Of a DNA stretch of 64,000 nucleotides, positions 1 through 12,531 are shown piece by piece. The number at the start of each line of letters is the position of its first letter. Within the stretch, counting starts at the first letter, position 1. The notes beneath the pieces are model-generated. The model had not been told where the DNA came from. It did no database searches and was given only the letters and a program-made list of their open reading frames with translations. Both the position numbers and the translations under genes were made by a program. This DNA is from Camillea tinctor (Eukaryota > Ascomycota > Sordariomycetes > Xylariales > Xylariaceae): NCBI GenBank assembly GCA_022578605.1, contig MU394060.1:372001-436000 (forward strand), in the 5' to 3' direction.

Positions 1-1
1 G

Positions 2-814
2 AGGACACCTCCGCCAGTGAGTATGAGGACTCGCAACATGGGTCCTCTTCAAGCTCTACCACCTACAAGACCTCGATCTACTCCCCCTGGGACACTGCGA
101 GCTCGCGACGGACCTTCACTATCACGCCGAGTAAGCCAGGAGTATAACTACACTGATGACCCTGCCTTAGACTTTATCGTCCAAAGTAGTAATATCATCT
201 CGAGGCGACCCAGCCGAGAAAGTACCACCAGTTATCAAACTGCTCCAGAGGAAGCCCCCTCAGCCCAACATAGCCAAGAACTTGTGGTCGATCCTAGACG
301 ATTTACATCTTACCGTGGTCAGTTGCAAACACCCAGTTGGGAAGTTCAGACAGATCATGGTCCTTCCACTTCCCGTCCCTCTACTTCTCGACAGTCATCC
401 TTCAACCGCAGCAGACAAAATTCCCTGGCTAGCCGATCTAGCCAACAGAGCTCATCGATTGCAGGTTCAATGCCCTTCGAACGGCAGCAGTTAGGCAATC
501 CGCCAGTCTCAAGGTCCCATTCCAGCCATGAAGTATATCAAGAGCCGGAAAGCTACACACAAGACAACGGCCCTTACCCATCGATGATTCGCTCCAATGG
601 ACAAAGTTTTGTATCGGATCCTTGGACTGGCCAATCTATATTGCAACAACCACAGCGACTCGATCAATATAGTCAATATGGTCAATACCCTACACAAGTC
701 CCCCGCGGACAACTTCGACATCGTGGTTTAGAACCAAGTATACATAGGGCACCATACCGTGTACTCCATAGTTATAACTCGCCTGCCTATCGTAACGTAC
801 CAATCTGGGGTTGA
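2..814 (+). CDS. 3' end of a Ser/Gln-rich protein of unknown function (5' truncated)
   Basis: The frame is open from the window edge to a TGA at 812-814, giving about 270 residues. The start lies outside the window; the first in-frame ATG at 23 is probably internal. The peptide is low in hydrophobic residues and rich in Ser, Arg, Gln and Pro, with Ser/Arg patches (RPSTSRQSSF, SLASRSSQQS) and a Gln/Tyr-rich tail ending NVPIWG. This looks like the disordered C-terminus of a regulatory or cytoskeletal protein. No domain is recognisable, so I give no function. A second frame (position 1) is also open to about 148 and Ser-rich, so a splice junction within the first 170 bases cannot be excluded. 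Confidence 0.6.
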   Translation, partial: RTPPPVSMRTRNMGPLQALPPTRPRSTPPGTLRARDGPSLSRRVSQEYNYTDDPALDFIVQSSNIISRRPSRESTTSYQTAPEEAPSAQHSQELVVDPRRFTSYRGQLQTPSWEVQTDHGPSTSRPSTSRQSSFNRSRQNSLASRSSQQSSSIAGSMPFERQQLGNPPVSRSHSSHEVYQEPESYTQDNGPYPSMIRSNGQSFVSDPWTGQSILQQPQRLDQYSQYGQYPTQVPRGQLRHRGLEPSIHRAPYRVLHSYNSPAYRNVPIWG

Positions 815-2290
815 TCAGCGCCTATCACTCATTCACTATGCTCGGATCATCTGCATGACCTCATTAGCATAGCTGCGTTTTAATTTGTTTTGTCTTTTTT
901 TTCAAGATATCCTGCATTATCGGCGTTCCTTCGTTTTACTACATTCGATCAGTCTTGCTCACAGGCCACATTCTATCACTTTCTCTCAGTAGAAATGTTG
1001 ATTTTATTTTCTTCTACAAATATTTGGTCCGGTATCTAACCTACCAATTCGGAGACCAGTAAGGGTCTATACAATGATGAGGTTTTGGCATTTTGGCATG
1101 GCGTTTATTCTCATTCTGGATTATATCGGCAACAATTATGACACAAGGCAACGGTCACGAAAATATTTTATGAAAGGTTGATTTATATTAGCGATGGGAG
1201 AAAGAAATAGGAAAACAAAATAAACCATACTCGGTACCACGCGTGGATAAGAGGATACGTCTACGAGCGGATATTGATACCCCCCACACCAGAATTAAGA
1301 AGATATGGAGAGGTTGTTCTTTTGTATTTGTGGAGGAAGTAAACTTGGTCATCGCAGGCTCAGGCGACGTGTGTACATACGATATCGGCTAGTATACAGA
1401 ATGCGAGATCAAGAAAGTGTCTGGGCTAATATTGAGTTGATTCAAGACCTATATAATGCGATAATGCCATTGAAGATGTGCTAATCATGAATTCTAGAAG
1501 CCGTTATAAGTTCGTATAAAGAGAGGAGAAGAGACAGTATGAGTACATGCTGTGTAGTGAGCTCCTTGAGTTGCGAGCGAGAGAAATACGCCGTGATATG
1601 CAGCATTACGGATGTTCGTACGTATAGTGGCGTCTTAGGAAATCGCGACATTTATCACGGACAGACTCAAACTTGTAAAAATATGTATGTTTATGCATTA
1701 AGCGGGAAGGAGAGTTGACATAGGAGCTTCGAAGTTTGGATAACTATTTCCACCATAACATGCATAATTCAACGGGCTTCCCTTCGTTGGATGAGGCTTT
1801 GCTATACCTGCCCCAGCTATGCCTACATCTACATATCCATATCATTGCGCTTTCTTTAAACATTCAATGATTGTTTGATCTAGTTGTTAAGCTATATGCT
1901 TGCTAATAAGAAGGCGCTGCATGCTAATATCGATTGCCTCCTATCTTCAGGTTATAACAAACTAATTTACCTGAGCAGGTATGATGAGAAAGAATGAGCT
2001 TGAGAAGTCCATCAATGCCTCATCTCATCTCATCTCTCGCCACCCCATCTAAGTCTTTTATTGTCCGTCCATTTCTTACATTGACATTAGCTAATTATTC
2101 CTTAAACCGAACACTATCGTTTTGTATAATCCATTTCTTCAAGACCTAAATACGCATTCGCTAGGGTGTTTTCTATACGTCAAATAACATACTTCCAAAC
2201 ACTACTAAAATTTTTGAGGAAAGGGGAGAAAACCTCAGTAATCATCGCTGTTGTCATTCTTAAATACCAAGGAGGATTCAGGGAACGGCC
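815..2290. other. intergenic spacer
   Basis: The first part (about 815-1080) is the likely 3' UTR of the preceding gene. The rest is AT-leaning DNA with no conserved ORF. A CATCT repeat lies near 2017-2034. I see no gene or RNA. Confidence 0.6.
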
Positions 2291-3586
2291 ATGTCCTGCT
2301 ATACGTCTTACTGTTATCATATTCGTCCTAATGGCTCTAGGATTCCACTCGACCATGACAGAGACACTGTACCGGGCAAGACATTCTATTACTGTTCCAT
2401 CCACAGAGTCTACCACTGCATCCAGCAGAAAGCCTACCAACACCACCAGCGCCGACAGCAGCCTCTCTGCGGAGAATGCGCCTGGCTCTTCTTCCGCCTG
2501 CCGCAAGAGGCTGAAAGTAGACCAGCTTCCGATATTCCCGCCTATGATATATCTACCATGACTGGTGTTCCGGTCTCCCATGGTCAAACAAGATCTTCAT
2601 CTAACCCGCAGGATGAGATGAACCAGGTGGACGGCGATTATAGCCCCGGCAGGCGACATCCCCCCGAGGTATACGGGTCCGTCGACAGCTCGAACGCCAG
2701 CTTCGAAGCGGCCCTCGAGGAAATCAACGCATTAATCAGCGGCAGGTTGACAGTGTCCAGCCCCCCCGCCCCCGCTGCCAGTCATATGCCCGGCAGCTCC
2801 TCGTCTGGTAGCACGCAACCGTCCGATTCGACATCCGTCCCCTCCAGGTCTACCCGCAGATCCAGCAGTGCCTCCGCGGTAGCAGCAACCGCACGGCCAG
2901 ACCCCGAAGGCGACGTCACCATGGCGGACCCGACGCCGAGCCAGGGAGAAAAGAAAGAGCCAGCGATCGCCGACGGCCACTGCCGGGGCAAGATCGTGCG
3001 CGTGCCGATCCGCGACCGCAAGTCGGTGCTCTCGTTCATCCCGTACTCGGACCCGGCCCTGTTCGACGTGCGCCCGCTCGGCTTCCACCCCAAGTTCCCC
3101 GAGCTCTTCATGTTCCGGTACACGGACTGGGCGGGGCGGCCGGCTGTGCAGCCCACGTCGGACCGCGCCGCCATACGGTACTACCTCGCGCCGCTGGACG
3201 GGCACGCGTTCCCCTTCTCCTACGGCCCCGCCGCTGCGACGAGAACAGACGGCGTGAATAATGAGAACAGGGGGAACAGGCACGGGCGCAGGGGGAGAGG
3301 GAGGAAAACAGATAGCCTCCTCCGCCACGCCCGCTGGTGGTCCTGCTGGGCCCAGGGCTTCCAGTACCTCGAGCCCGAGCTGCGGTGGCTGCTGACGTTG
3401 GTGTTCGACCTGACCAACGTGATGACGGCGCGCCAGAGGATTGCGGGCTACGGCGCGGAGGATCCCGTGTTCTGGCGCGCGAGGCACTTCCTCCACGACC
3501 TGCTGGGCGTCGCGGAGGACCTCGCTGAGCTGTACGGTATACCCAACTTGGACGTGCCGAAGCTGGATTGGTTTGCGGAGAAGTGA
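2291..3586 (+). CDS. orphan 431-aa protein with Cys/His-rich N-terminus
   Basis: This is a single open frame of 431 codons; ATG 2291 has a C at -3 and a following T (gccATGTC). GC content rises sharply inside the ORF, which supports coding. Residues 1-75 are rich in Cys and His (MSCYTSYCYH, FYYCSIHRVYHC, LCGECAW) and could bind zinc. Residues 80-235 are a Ser/Pro-rich disordered linker. Residues 235-431 look globular: FRYTDWAGRP, a basic insert (RHGRRGRGRK), then WWSCWAQGFQYLEPELRWLL and a helical C-terminus ending LDWFAEK. I do not recognise the family. It resembles fungus-restricted hypothetical proteins, and the zinc-binding idea is inference from Cys/His spacing only. The basic insert could hide a small intron. 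Confidence 0.7.
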   Translation: MSCYTSYCYHIRPNGSRIPLDHDRDTVPGKTFYYCSIHRVYHCIQQKAYQHHQRRQQPLCGECAWLFFRLPQEAESRPASDIPAYDISTMTGVPVSHGQTRSSSNPQDEMNQVDGDYSPGRRHPPEVYGSVDSSNASFEAALEEINALISGRLTVSSPPAPAASHMPGSSSSGSTQPSDSTSVPSRSTRRSSSASAVAATARPDPEGDVTMADPTPSQGEKKEPAIADGHCRGKIVRVPIRDRKSVLSFIPYSDPALFDVRPLGFHPKFPELFMFRYTDWAGRPAVQPTSDRAAIRYYLAPLDGHAFPFSYGPAAATRTDGVNNENRGNRHGRRGRGRKTDSLLRHARWWSCWAQGFQYLEPELRWLLTLVFDLTNVMTARQRIAGYGAEDPVFWRARHFLHDLLGVAEDLAELYGIPNLDVPKLDWFAEK

Positions 3587-4852
3587 GCGGCTTGGTTCTT
3601 TACCTTACTCTACCTTTTCCTTTTTCTTGGTGTGTGTGATTTGTGGGAAGGGAGGAATTGTAGGATATACATTGTGCTTTTTTTCTTTCTTTTTTTCCCT
3701 GGGGGGTTTCTACAGAATTTTGTTACCAGGAGCGAGGAATTGGGAGTAAGCTAGATGATAGGATGATGATTATGGGATAAAGGGAGAATTTTATATCTAG
3801 CGATGGGGTCAATTTCTTGGTGGTCATTGTTTTCAATGATCAATAGCGACTATTGGGTAGAATAGCTTGTCTGCTGTTTCCATTAAAATGTGAGAAATGA
3901 GCATATTGAACAGTTGGCTACCAAATTCAAGAGATCGAGGAGTGTGTCACCCCCTCCCCCCCTTTTCCTACCCCCTTTCATCCCCCCTTTTTTCTTGTAG
4001 CCCCTTTGTTTATCTACGTACTGCTATGTTCATCATTGCACAATATGTTTCTTGTCATACACCAAATAATTGACTCTATTATACCAATGCGTACATATTG
4101 CATGGATATAATCAATGCGGAAGTACTTATGGGATATACTTTTCCCCGTGTTGAGTTGTCAAGTATCATGAAACTCGCGGACATATGGACTTAACACTAG
4201 ATTAGAGCGTTGTCTGCCTAGGTTTAAGACACTGCTTAGCACGAAAGGCGCTGTGAATCCTTACATGCCCAATGAATGCGCCTCATAATGAGTAATTCAA
4301 GGGAGATGATGGTGGATGATGAGCATAAGTGTCAGAAACACCCAACCTCCCTTGATTTCATTCGCTCCCAGAAACACCGACCGCTCCCGGAGACATGTCG
4401 TCTGGCAGCTTTGGGATCGGATATCTGCAGCGGCCACTCAAACGACGGCCCGAATATGGTTGTCGACAAACACACATAAACATGGGCGTTTCTTTTCCTG
4501 TCCAAGTCATGCGCGCACATGGCCGTGCGAGGGACGCAAGGAAAAGGGGGGATCATTCATTCTCTCTCGGTCTGTTCTCCCGAGATTCATCTTATATGTC
4601 GGGATTTCGACAAACGAAATGTCTAATATAGATCGGTTGCACCTAGGGGGTTACGCGCTGGGAGGATGACATGACAGGGTAATACGTGTCAATAGGAGAG
4701 GAATCACATGCCAGTATTCGATACCAAGCTGCCAGGTCAGGAAGGCTGCTAGGTTAATTAGGTAGGTACCGGGAGGGAGAAGGGAACGGGCGTCTGCAGG
4801 AGCAGCAATGCAGGAATGTTGGACCGATCAGAGCAAGGACATACATATATCT

Positions 4853-4969
4853 ATATACATACATACATACATACATACACCAACAGCATCCTACTTAGCC
4901 TAGATCCATTTTCATTTCGGCTGGGTTAACCACGAGCACGGGTTTGGGAAGCTCTTATATGGATGTACC

Positions 4970-5003
<34 letters not shown>

Positions 5004-5022
5004 ATGTATGTATGTATGTATA
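4853..5022. repeat. CATA, TA and TATG microsatellites
   Basis: A run of CATA units lies at 4853-4879. About ten TA units at 4971-4990 pass directly into TATG units up to 5022. All are simple repeats, likely length-variable, with no coding role. Confidence 0.9.
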
Positions 5023-6782
5023 AGAAGGAAGGGGGGAGAGAACAGTAACATCATATTCAACTTTTCAACAACTTGGAGCTGTTGACATGCTTAAACCCTG
5101 CAACGCGCAACCAGACACTAATGAACAACTTCCGAGTTAAGCGATCATCAATCAAGGATTATAGACTTTGTCCTGGCTTTAATGTTCTAAACTAGTAAAA
5201 CGCAGGCACGGGAAACTCAAAAAGAAATCCATCTGAAGGTGGTGCACCTATGCATCCACTAAGTGGGTTTCAGAGAGGGGAGGAGGAGGGAAGGGAAGCA
5301 TATAGGTTACCCAAATAGGAAATAATGCGAAGGGAAGAGGGGTTGATTTATTCCCACCCCCGCGCTGAACAAGACCCGTGACGATGGAGGTGTTTCAGAT
5401 GGTCCGATTGCCATGTGCTTCATATACAAGAGATCTATAGGTTAGTATTTAATAGGTCGGTTAGGATAAGCCAAGTAGTTATTATTTTAGTAGTTTATGG
5501 AAATAAAATAGTTGACCTATAGATATATATACCGTTGCAGGCGATGCCACCTAACTTTAAAATAGACATTGCTGCTTGCCAAGTTTCCCATCCAATGTTC
5601 AGTGCTCCGGATAGGTACCACGTTGTTTAACAAGACCCAAGACCCCCCTTCCACCCCAACCCCTCCCCCTGATCCTGCATCTGTCTTTTTTTTTTCTCTT
5701 GCCATTCCATCCTCGTCATGCAAGAGCGCGGGATCGGGTAAGACATTCGCTAGCACGAGGACGTTTGATATGCTACTTCGATGTGCGTAAGGATATGTCA
5801 CACGCAAGAGTTGTTATGTGTGTATGCGTATATGTGTATGTATATGTGTATGTGCATGTGCATGTTGTGTGTATCTAGTATGCATGATTATCCTTGTTGA
5901 AGTTCTCTCTCTCTCTGTTTCTTGTCTCCTCTATCGAAATGTAATGCGTATACATTGTACAACATGATAGGTTAGATTTGATAACTTTTATTGGAAGTGG
6001 AATGAACCAAATACCGTGGCGGGATAGGTGGCTGACTAGCTGGCTTATACATGGTATACATGGTATATATTGCATGTAAGTGCCGATATCCTACCTAGTA
6101 CCTAACCACCATACATACTGAGTATACTCCGTACACTACATTAGATAGGTCAATCAACATAATGCTATCAGAATCAGGAGCCAATTGGTGTATTGGTGTA
6201 AGTTACATCATGTAACTCACTAGTGGATTTAGCTTTAAGCAGTGCCTGTGTTTCTGCAAGCCCCATTGAAGGGAATACATAGCACGTATCAAGTTGACAT
6301 TACGTAGGATGTCGTAGCAGCATTAAGTGCCTTCAAGAATTGTAACAGATTCAAGAGGTCTGTAACAACTCCGCGAGCAGCCGAATTAGCGAGAATGTAA
6401 AATGTAAAAGATGATAGAAAATAAAATGAGATCAGATGAATACGGGAAACGCGGTGTTTGCCCGGATGGAGCGGTGAGATACGAATTAATAGATCAAAGT
6501 GTTGTTTGTATTAATTGTGTCGTGTTAAACACCCAAGTCCGTAGGTGAACTATGTTGCATAGCCACATCGTTACACGTAAGTAGGTATAGTATAAACCTT
6601 TAACATACGATTTTGAGTTAAGAGTTGAAGGGGGGGTGGTAGGGATAAAAAGAAGTTTAGAGAAGGATGGAAAGTCGGTAGCCAATCATCGTAGGGGCAC
6701 TGTCCAAGACTGGATGTGCTCGGGGGGGTATCCCTAGGTGGAAAACCGAAGAAATTACGTAGCCTGCCAGGTGTAAGTCTGG

Positions 6783-6792
6783 TACCTAGGTA
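6783..6792. repeat. TACCTAGGTA palindrome, one of several copies
   Basis: Exact 10-bp palindrome. The same 10-mer occurs at 16046-16055, 16666-16675 and 48202-48211, with many one-mismatch relatives in the spacers. Confidence 0.8.
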
Positions 6793-7635
6793 TGTACAGT
6801 ATTCTAGACTACCTGACGACTACTACTCGTACACTAGGAATAGCAGTTAAGCAGAGTTAAGGTTAGGTAGGTAAGGCTGGAGGGTACTCAGCCCACTTCT
6901 GTCCGTGCCCAAGAACGAACTAAGCAATGGGTACAGACCTGTCAACCTACCTACTACCATTACTACTACTCCTACTACTACTACAACTACAATTCACTAA
7001 CTAACACAACTACACTAAGCTACACTGCAACAGCCTAACCTAAACCTTAGGTGACCTATTATCTACTATCTAGTATCTACTACCTACTACTTACTACCTA
7101 TCTTTAGTTATCTAGGTTAAATCTTTAGCCATCTCGAAATTCAACGCTTCTTTTTTTTTTAAAATAAACCCCCCCAACCTTGGAAGTCTCCCCCGTCTTT
7201 AGCGTATCTTACCTCTCTCCCTCTTCCTCTCTTACTAAACCCTTTACATTCTTCTCTCTTACATGAGGTCGTATGCTATCTCGAGAGAGCAAGGAACCTC
7301 GAAGGGCCTCTGGCTGGTTCACAAAAATATTCGATAAGAGCGCTGCAATATCGATTAACACACCATTTAACACAGCTAGGAGGAAATCCTCAGGAGCTGC
7401 CCTGGCTGCAAACTTGACGCATGAATCCCGCATTCTCGACAACGTTTCACACTCTCCGCCATCACCATCCCACTTGGTGAGCCCTGTCACCGACAATACT
7501 ACTGCCAACACCGACACAATAAGGAAATCCTCCGGTCTCGCCGCCTACACCAGACGACGTAAATCCAACCTCAATCTCACCTTGAGGACCAACGACCCGC
7601 CTCCCATTCTCTCTCTGCATCTCCCCTCTCCCAAC

Positions 7636-10320
7636 ATGGCTACAGACTTTGCCGGCGCACCTCCCGACACCCTCCCCTCACCACAAGTACACGAACGCGA
7701 ACGAGCTGGCAGTGTTTCTGTCGGCAACATGGCTGGTTCTCCCATTGAGAATGGTGCTGGTCCGGCCAACGCTGCTGGTCAACCGCCTGGATCCGCGCCC
7801 GACACCACGCCTCCCGGCCCAACTGACGGCGGAGACCCCGAAGTTTCTAGACAGGTCAACGAAGTCCTGACATCCGATGTACGCCCCATACCATTGTTGA
7901 AGCACGCTGCACGCTGCACGCTGCACAGCAATAGCTAACTGGCATTGGGCAGGTCGGTCTCGTCACTATGCTGAACAGGCTCAAGCAAAGTATTTCTTCG
8001 GCCAAGGTATGTTGAATAGAGTCGAATCGAGTCGAGTTGTGTTGGCTTTACTACCAATTAAGCCCCCTCTTTCTTCTCTCTCTTACTCTCTCGGGTTCCC
8101 TCTCCTTCTCCTGCCGGACCTCATCCTGGCCCGTTGCTAACCACCCAATTTTTTCTTTCTCTAGGAATTCGCTCTCTTTCTAAAGAAACGGTCCGTGCTC
8201 GAAGAAGAACATGCCAAGGGCATGAAAAAGCTATGCCGTTCGACGCAGGATAACATGCACCATGGCGAACATCGACAGGGAACCTTCGCCCAGGCTTACG
8301 ATGACATGCTTCTGATCCATGACCGCATGGCCGAGAATGGCACCCAGTTTGCGTTATCGCTACACCAGATGCACGAGGATCTTATGGAGGTGGCCTCGGT
8401 GGCGGAAAAGCATCGCAAAGGATGGAAGCAGAACGGCCTGGCCGCCGAACAGCGCCTAACCGATCTCGAATCGGCCATGCGCAAATCCAAGCACAAGTAT
8501 GATTCATTGGCTGAGGAGTACGACCGTGTCCGGACTGGCGAGGCGAAGCAGGGACCTCGAGTCTTCGGCATTAAAGGACCGAAGTCGGCGGCCCAGCAAG
8601 AAGAAGACCTCCTGCGCAAGACCCAGGCCGCTGATTCGGATTATATGAGCAAAGTCCAAGCATATCAGACCGAGAAGGCCAACATGGTATCTACAACACG
8701 CCCGGAGGCCATCAAGGCTCTGCAGGACCTGATCAGGGAGTGCGATTCTGGCACGGTTCTGCAGATGCAGAAGTTTGGTACGTGAGCTCAGGCTCCAAAA
8801 GATGCTGCTAATAGTAACTAACACCCCGAATAGCATCTTTCAACGAGAAACTCCTACTTAGCAATGGACTTGTCATCAGCCCCCTAAAAAGTGCTACTCT
8901 ACCGGGCCAGCAGTCCCGTAGTCTCAAGGAGGTCATCCAGTCCATCGATAACAAGAAAGATCTCGAAAATTATCTTACCAGCGTTTACACCAAGCTACCC
9001 GCGAAGTCCTCGGAACCAAAATATGAACGCAACCCTGTAAGGTCTAATATATTGTTTGGAAGATGAGCATCTATACTAACGTAAACAGGTGCTTAATCCG
9101 CAGCAGAACATATCTTCGAATCAGTTGCATCAGCAGCCGATCCGGCCACCATCACAGCAGCATGCACAGGAGCAGCAAGCATCTCCCTCCCAGACACAGA
9201 TGCCGCCACCCCCTGCGCCAGCCACCGTAGGCCGCACGAACAACCTTGACCTCTCATCTCCACTAGCACAGAACAGCCCCAGCCAGACTTTCGGTCCTCC
9301 TTTGCTCCCGGCTGCGCAACGTCCATCATCTGGGCTAGGGCATGAGAGGAGTTTCAGTCACGGCGCTATGCTCAACCAACCTAGTGTGCAGCCCCAACCG
9401 ACGTACAACGTCCGAAACTCCACACAAGGAACTCCGCAACCGCGGTACAATGGTGGCACGGCGGGTACCTTCGGCACCCAAAGTGGTGCACCGCAGTTAG
9501 GGGCACTCCCGTTTCAAAGCCAGCAACTTCGAACGCAGTCTCCCCAACAGCAGCTCGGTGCATCGTCAAGTGCCTATCAATTGCCTTCACAGCAGCAAGC
9601 CCCCTCTTCTCGCTCGATATCCCCTCCCAGTACAGCCACTGGTCAAAGCTCCAAAGGGAAAATGGTTTTTGGTGTTGCTCTGGCGAGGTTGTACGAGCGT
9701 GACCAATTTGCCGTTCCGATGGTGGTCCATCAGTGCATACAAGCTGTCGATCTGTATGGTCTTGCGGTGGAGGGCATATACCGACTATCGGGCTCTACCA
9801 CGCATGTGAACAAGCTGAAGAATTTATTTGATACTGGTTTGTAACCTTCCTCTCTTCACCCCACGCTACTGACGGCTAACTGAAAGTGATAGATCAAGAT
9901 TCTCAAGTCCTTGACTTCCGGAATCCCGAAAACTTCTTCCATGACGTGAATAGTGTTGCTGGCCTGTTGAAGCAGTTCTTGCGTGATCTGCCCGACCCGC
10001 TATTAACCTCGCAGCATTATGCTGACTTTATCGAGGCCGCTAAGAATGATGATGACATTGTTCGTCGAGATAGTCTGCACGCCATCATCAACGGGCTTCC
10101 AGACCCCAACTATGCGACACTGCGCGCGCTAACGCTCCACCTGCACAGGGTCACGGAGAACAGCGCTGTCAACCGCATGAACTCACAGAACCTCGCTATT
10201 GTGTTTGGGCCAACCCTCATGGGGACGGCTCCTGGTAGCAATATTGCGGACGCTGGCTGGCAGGTCCGTGTGGTGGACACTATCCTACAGAACACGTACC
10301 AGATCTTCGATGAAGACTAA
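7636..10320 (+). CDS. rgd1: F-BAR and RhoGAP domain protein, Rgd1-like
   Basis: GTPase-activating protein for Rho-type GTPases at the cell cortex, where yeast Rgd1 acts on Rho3/Rho4. Exons: 7636-7878, 7953-8006, 8165-8777, 8834-9036, 9089-9836, 9893-10320, giving 762 aa in phase throughout. Residues 80-330 form the F-BAR part (LNRLKQSISSAKEFALFLKK, then a long charged helix region). Residues 370-560 are a Gln/Pro/Ser linker. Residues about 565-755 are the RhoGAP domain, with the arginine finger in GIYRLSGS (near R603) and the NSQNLAIVFGPTL motif. The start chosen is ATG 7636 (aacATGG, strong context), which matches the short acidic N-termini I know for this family. The frame is also open upstream to ATG 7273, adding 121 residues; that ATG has a poor context. 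The last donor is GTTTGT, a weaker site. Confidence 0.92.
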
Positions 10321-11940
10321 GATTGGGCGAATTCTAGAGAGAGCATTGTTATTTTGGCTGCGAAGCATTTGCGGTGTGTTTTATGGAGCGATATCCCGTG
10401 TGCGAACATTCTACATACAACGAGCATTACCTACCTAGTACCTAATCTACGGCAAAGCCCTGAAAAAGTCGGGATATGAGGAGGGACTACATCTTAAAAT
10501 CTAATTTTGAAGACTGTCCATATACACGCAGCCTAATGAGAAAACAAAAATCAAACCCATGTATCTTCTGTCTTTTTTCCCTTTGCTTTTTCTCCCCGGA
10601 ACAATGGATACCTACCAAGCAAGGAAAGGAAAGAATGCCCGGGTTCAATATCGATGGATACATGTAGAGGGAGCAAGCGCAGGAATTTGAGAGGAAACGA
10701 GCCAAACAAGCAAGTAAATGGATATCAGGAAAGGGGTCATACTGTTTGACAAAATAAGGAGGAAGCTCGTCTCTCTACCGCCTACTAGGTGTTTTATCTT
10801 CTCAGATATTTTACCTAACCATCCCAAATGCCTACCTACTCACTCATGACCTATCCCAAACCATCATCATCATCTCCGTACACGTATACGGATAACATAC
10901 AACGTACTTTTCGCAAAACTGCAGAGAAAAAAAACTCATGAACGTTTTGCGGAAGGTACTTTGTAAAACGTCACTCCTTTATACAATCTCTCTTTTCTCC
11001 TTTCACACACACTCTCTCTATTTGGTTTTTTCGTTTCTGGTTCACTCATTTGGTACACTCCGGGGTTTCGGATTCCGGGGGGGATTATACATACATCGCA
11101 TTTACACATCACACACCCATGCATACGTACATACATCGAAGGGAATGGGGGATTTATGTGTGTATGTGTAGGTAGGCTCTGGGTTTGGGTTCTGGGGTTG
11201 GGTTTTGGATTTGGATTTGGGTTAGGGGTTGTGGGAATGGGGTGGGTAAAGGGGAGGGGGCGGAGAAGGAAAGATAAAGTTGGTCGGTATACTAGCCATA
11301 GGATTTAAATGATACTCATATATATATATTTCTTTAAAAGAAGTGTCTGAAATGAATTGGAGTAGATGACGTGATATCGTGATTGTTGTGGTGAGAGGAC
11401 ATGTTAAAGGGGTAACTTGACCAGTGTATAGTGGCTGGAGACGCTCGTTGCCTACTTGTCTATTAGGACACTGTCTTTATATTCATTATAATTCGTACGT
11501 TCATATATATAACATACAACTATACAAATATACAATTACATACACACCTCAACCTCATTACTACACTCACAGAGCTAACTTCGGAATCGATCATAGACGC
11601 AATAATATTAACGATGATGAGGTTCCCTCAGGTTGCGAAATATATATGATTCTTTGCTCTCTTTTTCTTCCCCGTCACCACGCACCCCCTTTTTTATAAA
11701 CCCCCTATCCCGTCTCTGAATTGATTTCCTTCTTTTTTAAATTATCACCAGACCGGGCCCTTCCTCTTCTATTCACACCCATCTCATTACGTTGCTATTA
11801 TCCCCTATCCCCTTAAGTCTATCTCCCCTCCTATCTGACTTGGCTTGCTGTCGAATTTACAATCAATGGTAGTATGCAGTGGCATAATTAGTTAACCCAA
11901 TAATATATCTGGTTTTTTTTTTCTTTTCTCTGCTCTCCCC
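10321..11940. other. convergent intergenic spacer
   Basis: This lies between the 3' ends of the Rgd1-like gene (+) and the Asterix gene (-). It contains both 3' UTRs, a G-rich block at 11171-11270 and short TA repeats near 11317-11330. The small ORFs present are low complexity. I see no additional gene. Confidence 0.6.
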
Positions 11941-12531
11941 TTAAGCAGGAGGGACGGGCGCGGGGGCCTCGGTACCGGTGGCTGCCCGTGGGCCCTGGGG
12001 AGGGAGGAACATGGGGAGGTAGGTGACAGCGAGGGCCATTACTATATTTTTTTTTTGGTCCGTAGTCAGTCATCCGGTTCTTTTTATTCTTGTTCTATTA
12101 TTTTCTCTCTTTGCTTTCTTTGATTCCCAAGGGAAACTTACGCGACATGCCGATGGTGAAGTAACCCGGGGTACTCGTGTTCTTGGTGGTCTCCTCGCTC
12201 TCGCCGAGCCAGCTCTGCACGCTGAAGACGACCGAGGCCCACCCGATGTACCGGTTCCGCGTGAAGATGGCGGCCATGGGCAGGGTCGAGGACAGGGTCG
12301 AGGAGAACTCGACGTTCTCGCCCGGCTTGCCGAGGGAGGGCTCCTGGTACGGGACGACTGAGGAGGGAGGGGCTCTGGTTAGTAACTATTGCTGCGTGCC
12401 GTTCTTCACTTTCTCTTTCCCCCCTTCCCTCCCCACACACACACGAGAGAGGGAGGGAGATAGAAGCTAGGCTGTGGAGGTTACGTACTCAGGTCCGGCC
12501 GACGCATGTCCTTCTTCGCCGAAGACGCCAT
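11941..12531 (-). CDS. Asterix/UPF0139 family ER membrane protein (PAT complex subunit homologue)
   Basis: Small membrane protein; the animal homologue (WDR83OS/Asterix) is a subunit of the PAT complex that helps multi-pass proteins fold at the ER translocon. Exons on the minus strand: 12531-12489, 12357-12142, 12041-11941, giving 119 aa in frame. The N-terminus reads MASSAKKDMRRPDL and continues IVPYQEPS, matching the family's (D)xRRPDxVVxY opening. Two hydrophobic stretches are visible: around NRYIGWASVVFSVQSWL (residues about 50-66) and YFTIGMSLMALAVTYLPMFL (about 80-99). The tail is Pro/Ala-rich (TEAPAPVPPA). The first exon codes for only 14 residues and the two introns are 131 and 100 nt, so simple ORF scans miss the gene. 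Donors are GTACGT and GTAAGT. The assignment rests on the motif and size. Confidence 0.85.

Larger units (their letters stand above)
3587..7635. other. intergenic spacer with microsatellites
   Basis: About 4 kb with only short chance ORFs. It carries C- and T-rich tracts (3944-4000), tetranucleotide and TA repeats (4853-5022), a TGTATG-type array (about 5815-5873), and many TAGGTA/CTACTA blocks at 6780-7090. A pyrimidine-rich stretch at 7141-7265 resembles a fungal promoter or leader for the RhoGAP gene that follows. An in-frame open extension of that gene occupies 7273-7635. Confidence 0.6.

Noticed and set aside
2732..3496. 254-aa minus-strand ORF, Arg/Gly/Ala-rich
   Set aside because: Shadow of the GC-rich plus-strand gene; composition is typical of an antisense reading of biased codons.
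12138..12440. Arg/Glu-rich 100-aa minus-strand ORF at the Asterix locus
   Set aside because: It is an out-of-frame shadow of Asterix exon 2, whose correct frame gives the family motifs and valid splice sites.
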